From Hyphomonadaceae bacterium (GTDB lineage Bacteria > Pseudomonadota > Alphaproteobacteria > Caulobacterales > Hyphomonadaceae), in the NCBI GenBank assembly GCA_030697555.1, contig JAUYPV010000002.1, forward strand, positions 38,783-102,782: a DNA stretch of 64,000 nucleotides. Direction: 5' to 3'. Positions within the stretch are counted from its first letter, which is position 1; the number at the start of each line of letters is the position of its first letter. Below are positions 59,356-64,000 of this stretch, piece after piece. Made by a program: the position numbers and the translations under genes. The notes below the pieces were generated by a model. It searched no databases, had not been told where the DNA came from, and saw nothing but the letters and a program-made list of their open reading frames with translations.

Positions 59356-59380
59356 GATTTGATCCAGTGGATCAAATCGA
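59356..59380. repeat. 25-bp intergenic palindrome
   Basis: CGATTTGATCCA-G-TGGATCAAATCG, perfect 12-bp arms; preceded by GCGCC-GAA-GGCGC. Confidence 0.65.
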
Positions 59381-59483
59381 GTGACGAACGCCCCGGCAGG
59401 GGCTCACTTGAAATGGGGTCTCACAGCCCCAGATCAGGTTCAGTCCTGGGGGACGCCCATCCTTGCGAAAGGAGCAAGCACCC

Positions 59484-59672
59484 ATGACCCCACGCATTCA
59501 AACCTCGACCCATCCGTGGACCGCCGCGCAGGAGCAGGAACTCCGCCGCCTCGCCCGCGCCAACACCTCGCCCATCGACATCGCCGCCCGCCTCGCCCGC
59601 ACCCCCGAGCAGGTCTTCGAACGCGCCCACGAGCTGGGCCTCACACTGAAGCGCGCCGCTGCGAGGCAATAG
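59484..59672 (+). CDS. Small SANT/Myb- or GcrA-like helix-turn-helix protein
   Basis: MTPRIQTSTHPWTAAQEQELRRLARANTSPIDIAARLARTPEQVFERAHELGLTLKRAAARQ; RBS AAAGGAG upstream. Confidence 0.6.
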   Translation: MTPRIQTSTHPWTAAQEQELRRLARANTSPIDIAARLARTPEQVFERAHELGLTLKRAAARQ

Positions 59673-59731
59673 GCAGTTGGCAGATAGGCAGTAGGAATCC
59701 CCTACTGCCGACTGCCCATTGCCGACTGCCC
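59668..59731. repeat. Heptameric GGCAGTN/NACTGCC hairpin repeat
   Basis: TAGGCAGTTGGCAGATAGGCAGTAGG-AATCC-CCTACTGCCGACTGCCCATTGCCGACTGCC; opposite-strand heptamers form a stem. Confidence 0.7.
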
Positions 59732-59732
59732 T

Positions 59733-59924
59733 CTATCGCGCCGCCTTCCTGCTTGGCGCGAACACCGCCAGGGCGCCCAGCACGGCGACAAACACCTTGT
59801 ACACAGCATCGAGCTGCTCCGGCGCGACGATCACGCCCGCGGTTGCGCCTAGCGCCGCCACACCGCGCCACGTCGAAAACTCGCGCAGCCGGTCCAGCGC
59901 ATACTTCACGATCGGATTGTACAT
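59733..59924 (-). CDS. Small holin-like membrane protein
   Basis: MYNPIVKYALDRLREFSTWRGVAALGATAGVIVAPEQLDAVYKVFVAVLGALAVFAPSRKAAR; architecture of short phage holin-like proteins, directly downstream of portal. Confidence 0.5.
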   Translation of the reverse strand: MYNPIVKYALDRLREFSTWRGVAALGATAGVIVAPEQLDAVYKVFVAVLGALAVFAPSRKAAR

Positions 59925-59942
59925 CCTTCTCTCCTCTCAAAC

Positions 59943-59966
59943 AAAAACGGCGGCTCTCGCCGCCGT
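59943..59966 (-). terminator. Terminator downstream of portal gene
   Basis: Minus strand ACGGCGGC-GAGA-GCCGCCGT followed by TTTTTG; perfect 8-bp GC stem plus U-run. Confidence 0.7.
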
Positions 59967-60007
59967 CCACGCGTGACTTCACGCGATCTCCTCAAACGTT
60001 GCGAGCG

Positions 60008-61114
60008 TCACCCCAGCCCCGCCATCCGTCTCTTCTCCTCCACGCTCAGGAACGACGCCGCGTCGATCCGCGTCCATTGCGCCGCGCGCTCCTCCTGGAA
60101 TGCCGGCACGCCTTCGAGATCAGGAGACAGCTCGCCACCCACACGCGGCGCCAGCCATCCGGTGATCGCCCGCGCTGCGCGATTGACCAGCGGCAGGATC
60201 GTCAGCCGCCAGAACGCTGAATTCGCCTCACGATAATTCGCGTAAGTCGCATCCCCCGGAATGCCGAGCAGCATCGGCGGCACGCCAAACGCCAGCGCGA
60301 TCTCCCGCGCCGCCTGATGTCTCTGTTCAACGAAATCCATGTCCGCCGGCGAAAGACTCATCGGCTTCCATTCCAGCCCGCCCTCCAGCAGCATCGGCCG
60401 CCCCGCATTGCTCGCGCCCTGGTAGGTCCGCTGCAGGTCTTCCTTCAGCTCGCCGCGCTGCTCCTGGGTCAGCTCCTCCGCGCCCGAATAGACAAGCGCG
60501 CCCGAAGGCCGCGCCGCATTGTCGATAAGCGCCTTCGTCCACGCGCCGCCAGCATTGTGGATGTCCACCGCCCGCGCCGCCGCCTCCAACGGCGCATGTC
60601 CCTGATAGTCGTCCGCCGGATGAAACAGCTTGAGATGCAGCACCGGCGAGAACCCGTCCGCCTCGCGAACGATGCGCCTCGCATCGCCGCCGATCCGATG
60701 CTCCCACGCTACCGGCCATCCGCGCGGCCCCTTCACCGGACGCATCCTGTCCGGCCGCAACACGAACAGCTCGCGCACCTCGCCCTCGATCGAAACCGCC
60801 TCGAGAAAGCTGTCGCCTGTGACGACCAGATGCCCGTAGAAACTCTCCATCAGGTCCGGTCCCGCCTGCTCGCGGTTTGGATGCGCGACAAGCTTCGCCA
60901 GCGCACTTGCCCGGTCACTGGCCGGCCCGCTCGCCCTGAATGCAACGCTGCCCGCCGCCTCCGAGATCATCCGCACGCAGCGATACGCCACCGCGTTCCG
61001 CTCGAACCCCTCGCGCGCCAGCACGCCCGAGCCCGACCACTGCGCCGCACGAAGATCCGACAGCGCCGTCATCGGGAGAGCCGACTTGGCCTCCCGCCTC
61101 TTGAACCAGTTCAT
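60008..61114 (-). CDS. GTA gp3-like HK97-family portal protein
   Basis: 368 aa; NAVAYRCVRMISEAAGSVAF, HPNREQAGPDLMESFYGHLVVTGDSFLEA, EIALAFGVPPMLLGIPGDATYANYREANSAFWRLTILPLVNR. Confidence 0.93.
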   Translation of the reverse strand: MNWFKRREAKSALPMTALSDLRAAQWSGSGVLAREGFERNAVAYRCVRMISEAAGSVAFRASGPASDRASALAKLVAHPNREQAGPDLMESFYGHLVVTGDSFLEAVSIEGEVRELFVLRPDRMRPVKGPRGWPVAWEHRIGGDARRIVREADGFSPVLHLKLFHPADDYQGHAPLEAAARAVDIHNAGGAWTKALIDNAARPSGALVYSGAEELTQEQRGELKEDLQRTYQGASNAGRPMLLEGGLEWKPMSLSPADMDFVEQRHQAAREIALAFGVPPMLLGIPGDATYANYREANSAFWRLTILPLVNRAARAITGWLAPRVGGELSPDLEGVPAFQEERAAQWTRIDAASFLSVEEKRRMAGLG

Positions 61115-61275
61115 TGATCACCTCGATGAATGCGATGGCCGACAAGCGTTCAGCGCCCGAAGGCGTCACGTTCCCACTTGTCCGATGATTGATCGTCGGG
61201 CCGCGCCTCGCGCTGACCCACTTGTCGACCTTGGGAGAGTTTACTCGCGTTTCGACCCAGCAGGATAACTTGCAC

Positions 61276-61305
61276 GATTTTTCCGGCGCGTTTTTCCGAA
61301 AAATC
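61276..61305. promoter_or_regulatory. Inverted-repeat, A/T-rich putative control region upstream of portal
   Basis: GATTTTTC...GAAAAATC (8-bp arms) in an approx. 420-bp ORF-poor region between portal (-) and the small + strand genes. Confidence 0.35.
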
Positions 61306-61538
61306 CGCGCAAGCTGTTGGCGCGCCTACGAATCTTTTTCTGAAAAAACTTTTCGTCCGCGTCGTTAACCTGCGGATTCAGCGGTTTTCATCCCCCTATT
61401 TCGGGCGCCTCTCGAACCATGGTTAGCGCTGCCTTGCGTCGATCGCTGGAATTCAACGGTTCCCCGCAAGGCCGCTTTCACCCGCCTGTCCGACACTGCG
61501 CATGTTCGGCCGCGCCTATTGCGGTCTGGAGTCCGCCC

Positions 61539-61775
61539 ATGCCGATCGAAGCCGCCTCTTCGCTGCGCGCCGCTGCAGCCGACTATCGTGAAGCTACGCG
61601 CCACTTCGCCCATGAAGTTGCGACCGAACGAGCCGTAACCCGCCGCGACCAGCGGATCGAGGAAGCCCAGGCTTCTTCAGCCGCGCGTCCACGCCCCCAG
61701 GACCGCGCAGCAGAAATGCCCGCGCCTCGCCCACGTGAGCCATCGACCGGGCTCATGCTGGATGTGCTGGCCTGA
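61539..61775 (+). CDS. Small protein ending in LMLDVLA (paralog of 62084..62296)
   Basis: MPIEAASSLRAAAADYREATRHFAHEVATERAVTRRDQR...GLMLDVLA; shared N- and C-terminal motifs and leader with the 62084 gene. Confidence 0.55.
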   Translation: MPIEAASSLRAAAADYREATRHFAHEVATERAVTRRDQRIEEAQASSAARPRPQDRAAEMPAPRPREPSTGLMLDVLA

Positions 61776-61801
61776 CAAGTTGTAAGTGGTGAGGGTGAGT
61801 A

Positions 61802-61958
<157 letters not shown>

Positions 61959-62083
61959 CTCCATGGTTACCGCCGCATTGACCATGCATCGCGAAACCGC
62001 CTCGCGCTTCTCACGCCGCTTTCATCCCCCTCTGCCATGATGCTTCAGTCGCCCGAACCAGGCGGCGCTCCGAGGGGAGTCCC

Positions 62084-62296
62084 ATGTCGATCGAGTCCTA
62101 CGAGGCGGCGAACCTCCGCCAGTTCCAGGCAAACAACGCCGCCGCTGTGCGCCAGCACGTCGCCCAGATGATCGCGGAACGCTCGGACCGCAAAGTCCAG
62201 GGCGCCAAGAACACCGCCGACCTGCTCGAACTCGGCCACGACAGCAAGCGCGCCAGCGCCGGCGCTAGAGCCCTCCTGCTGGACGTGCTGGCCTAG
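62084..62296 (+). CDS. Small protein ending in LLLDVLA (paralog of 61539..61775)
   Basis: MSIESYEAANLRQFQANNAAAVRQHVAQMIAERSDRKVQ...ARALLLDVLA. Confidence 0.65.
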   Translation: MSIESYEAANLRQFQANNAAAVRQHVAQMIAERSDRKVQGAKNTADLLELGHDSKRASAGARALLLDVLA

Positions 62297-62359
62297 GCCA
62301 TTCCGCCGCACTTCTTTTCCGGTCGCGCCACCTGATCTCTCTATAGTCAGGGGGCTGCG

Positions 62360-62848
62360 ATGAACGCCTCGGAAGACCTCAAGCTACCTGCAGCGCCGGC
62401 TGGGCGCCCCAGGTACTCGCCCGCCTTCGTGTTCCGAGGCCTTCTGGTGGCCACCCTTGCGGTCGGACTGACATCGATCCTTGCAGCCGCAGTAAGCGCG
62501 GCAATCGGCCTTCCACCAAACATTTTCACGATCATCAGCCTCGGCCTGCTCCTGGTTCCCGCGATTGGTATCCCGATCCTCGCCTTCGTCGTCTTCCTGT
62601 TCGGGACGCCCGTCTGTGTGATTGCAAACGCTCGCGGCTGGACGCGCTACCGCCACGCGGTGATCGCAGGATCACTCATCGGCATTTTGATGAGCCTCGT
62701 CGGCGTGGCGCTCGGACAAGGCGCATTCGTGCTTACGCCGATCTATGCGCAAGTCTTCAACTTCAACACGCTATCGCTGCTCGGGCTTGGGGTGGTCGGA
62801 GGCATAGCCGCCCGTTTCGGCGCCGGCCCGCCAACTCTGCGTAGCTGA
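62360..62848 (+). CDS. Small polytopic membrane protein
   Basis: 162 aa with about 4 TM helices. Confidence 0.6.
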   Translation: MNASEDLKLPAAPAGRPRYSPAFVFRGLLVATLAVGLTSILAAAVSAAIGLPPNIFTIISLGLLLVPAIGIPILAFVVFLFGTPVCVIANARGWTRYRHAVIAGSLIGILMSLVGVALGQGAFVLTPIYAQVFNFNTLSLLGLGVVGGIAARFGAGPPTLRS

Positions 62849-62855
62849 ATCCAGC

Positions 62856-63278
62856 TCAGCCCTTCGCCGCCACAGTCGCGCGCAGTTCGGCGGCGCGGGT
62901 GTCGTCGATCTTCTCGATCCGCGTGATGTCGCACGGCGCGCCTTTGTAGTTGCGCAGCTCGTACCGCAGGCTCTCGCGCACGCGCCCGTTCAGCACCGGC
63001 ACGAACTTGAACTCGCGCTGCATGTCCAGCGCTTCGCACGGCGCCTTCAGCGTCAGCAGATAATGGTCGCGATACGTGTCGCGCATCAGCACGTGCTGCG
63101 TGTCCACCGCCCATGTCGCATCGAAGGCATAGCGAAGCAGCAGGCTGTCCGCCGGCTTGCCGTCCTCGATCATCACGGTCTTCGGCGCCTCCTGCGCCGC
63201 CGCCGGCGCGGTAGCGAACGCGCCCACGGCCAGCGCCGCGGCGAGCATCGGTGCGATCAATGTCTTCATGGCTTCCAA
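62856..63278 (-). CDS. Secreted conserved hypothetical protein
   Basis: 140 aa with signal peptide MEAMKTLIAPMLAAALAVGAFATAPAAAQ. Confidence 0.65.
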   Translation of the reverse strand: MEAMKTLIAPMLAAALAVGAFATAPAAAQEAPKTVMIEDGKPADSLLLRYAFDATWAVDTQHVLMRDTYRDHYLLTLKAPCEALDMQREFKFVPVLNGRVRESLRYELRNYKGAPCDITRIEKIDDTRAAELRATVAAKG

Positions 63279-63459
63279 CCTCGTTGCCGGCCTCCGGGCC
63301 GGAGCCCGATACTACCCCAGATATTGGGCCCAATCCACGTCATCCAACCCCCGGACATGCGTGGATTTGGAGCCCCCGCGCTCACGTCGGGGTGACTGCT
63401 TGACGCCCCGCGACCGGCGCGCTCATCTCCCCGAAACAAAGCCTCGGGAGGGCTCGCTC

Positions 63460-64000
63460 ATGAAAGCCGTATCGATCCTTGCTCTGATCGCGCCCCTCGC
63501 GCTCGCGGGATGCATCTTCGTCAGCGAAACGCGCACGCCAGCGCCGCAGGCCAACGAACCGAAGGCCGCCGCCCTCGACGCGCCCCTCACCACCGCCGCG
63601 CTCAGTCCGTCGGGCGCCAGGACGGCGCCCGCCGCCGCCACGCCCGCGCCGGCCCCACGCATCACCGCCGGCATTGCCGACAACCAGGCTGCTGTCTCCA
63701 CCGCCGGCCTCACCATCCGCCACGACGTCATCTACGGCCATCACGACGGCATGGCGCTGGTCTACGACGTCATCAAGCCGGACAACGCCAATGGCTCGGC
63801 CGTGCTCTACATGGTCTCCGGCGGCTGGGTCTCGCGCTGGGCCGCACCCGAAACGCGTGTCGCTCAGTTCAAGGCGCTGCTCGACCAGGGCATCACGGTG
63901 ATCCCGATCCACCACGGCTCCGCGCCGCGCTTCAAGGTTCCTGAAGCCCACGCCGACGTGAAGCGCGCCTTACGCCACATCTCCGTCAACGCGACGACCT
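63460..64000 (+). CDS. Lipoprotein with alpha/beta-hydrolase-like domain (3'-truncated by window)
   Basis: Open to the window end: MKAVSILALIAPLALAGCIFVSE (lipobox), TIRHDVIYGHHDGMALVYDVIKPDNANGSAVLYMVSGGWVSRW esterase-like core. Confidence 0.75.
   Translation, partial: MKAVSILALIAPLALAGCIFVSETRTPAPQANEPKAAALDAPLTTAALSPSGARTAPAAATPAPAPRITAGIADNQAAVSTAGLTIRHDVIYGHHDGMALVYDVIKPDNANGSAVLYMVSGGWVSRWAAPETRVAQFKALLDQGITVIPIHHGSAPRFKVPEAHADVKRALRHISVNATT

Noticed and set aside
34652-61114. Active temperate prophage
   Set aside because: No integrase, repressor, replication or att-like features; gene set and order fit an RcGTA-like element interspersed with cellular genes.

Overview
The window is high-GC alphaproteobacterial chromosome, and gene content suggests a Caulobacterales/Hyphomonadaceae-like lineage (inference). 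Most of it is dense housekeeping or regulatory sequence: an ast (arginine succinyltransferase) operon with glpK, a cell-cycle-like EAL/response regulator/PleC-DivJ-type kinase locus, an ECF sigma locus, glnE, degP with a two-component system, and the ccmIEFH cytochrome c maturation genes. From about 34.6 to 61.1 kb, a gene transfer agent (GTA) structural cluster runs on the minus strand in canonical order: portal, g3.5, protease, capsid, adaptor, neck, major tail, short tape measure, DUF2460, DUF2163, NlpC/P60, megatron. It is split into at least five blocks by ordinary cellular genes, and recognisable terminase, g7 and g10 genes are absent. The most unusual observations are: (1) a 60-bp in-frame double-palindrome insertion inside an SRPBCC gene, resembling a protein-coding palindromic element; (2) the fragmented GTA; (3) a 27-aa membrane micro-ORF coupled to the GTA megatron gene; (4) a duplicated cassette of leader peptide plus small protein ending in LDVLA, separated by heptamer (CYACTGC)n hairpin repeats; (5) CtrA-like boxes at the sensor-kinase locus; (6) an orphan secreted Hcp-like protein; (7) a stand-alone DUF262-like protein inside the GTA region. 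All calls come from reading the sequence and ORF track; no database search was run.
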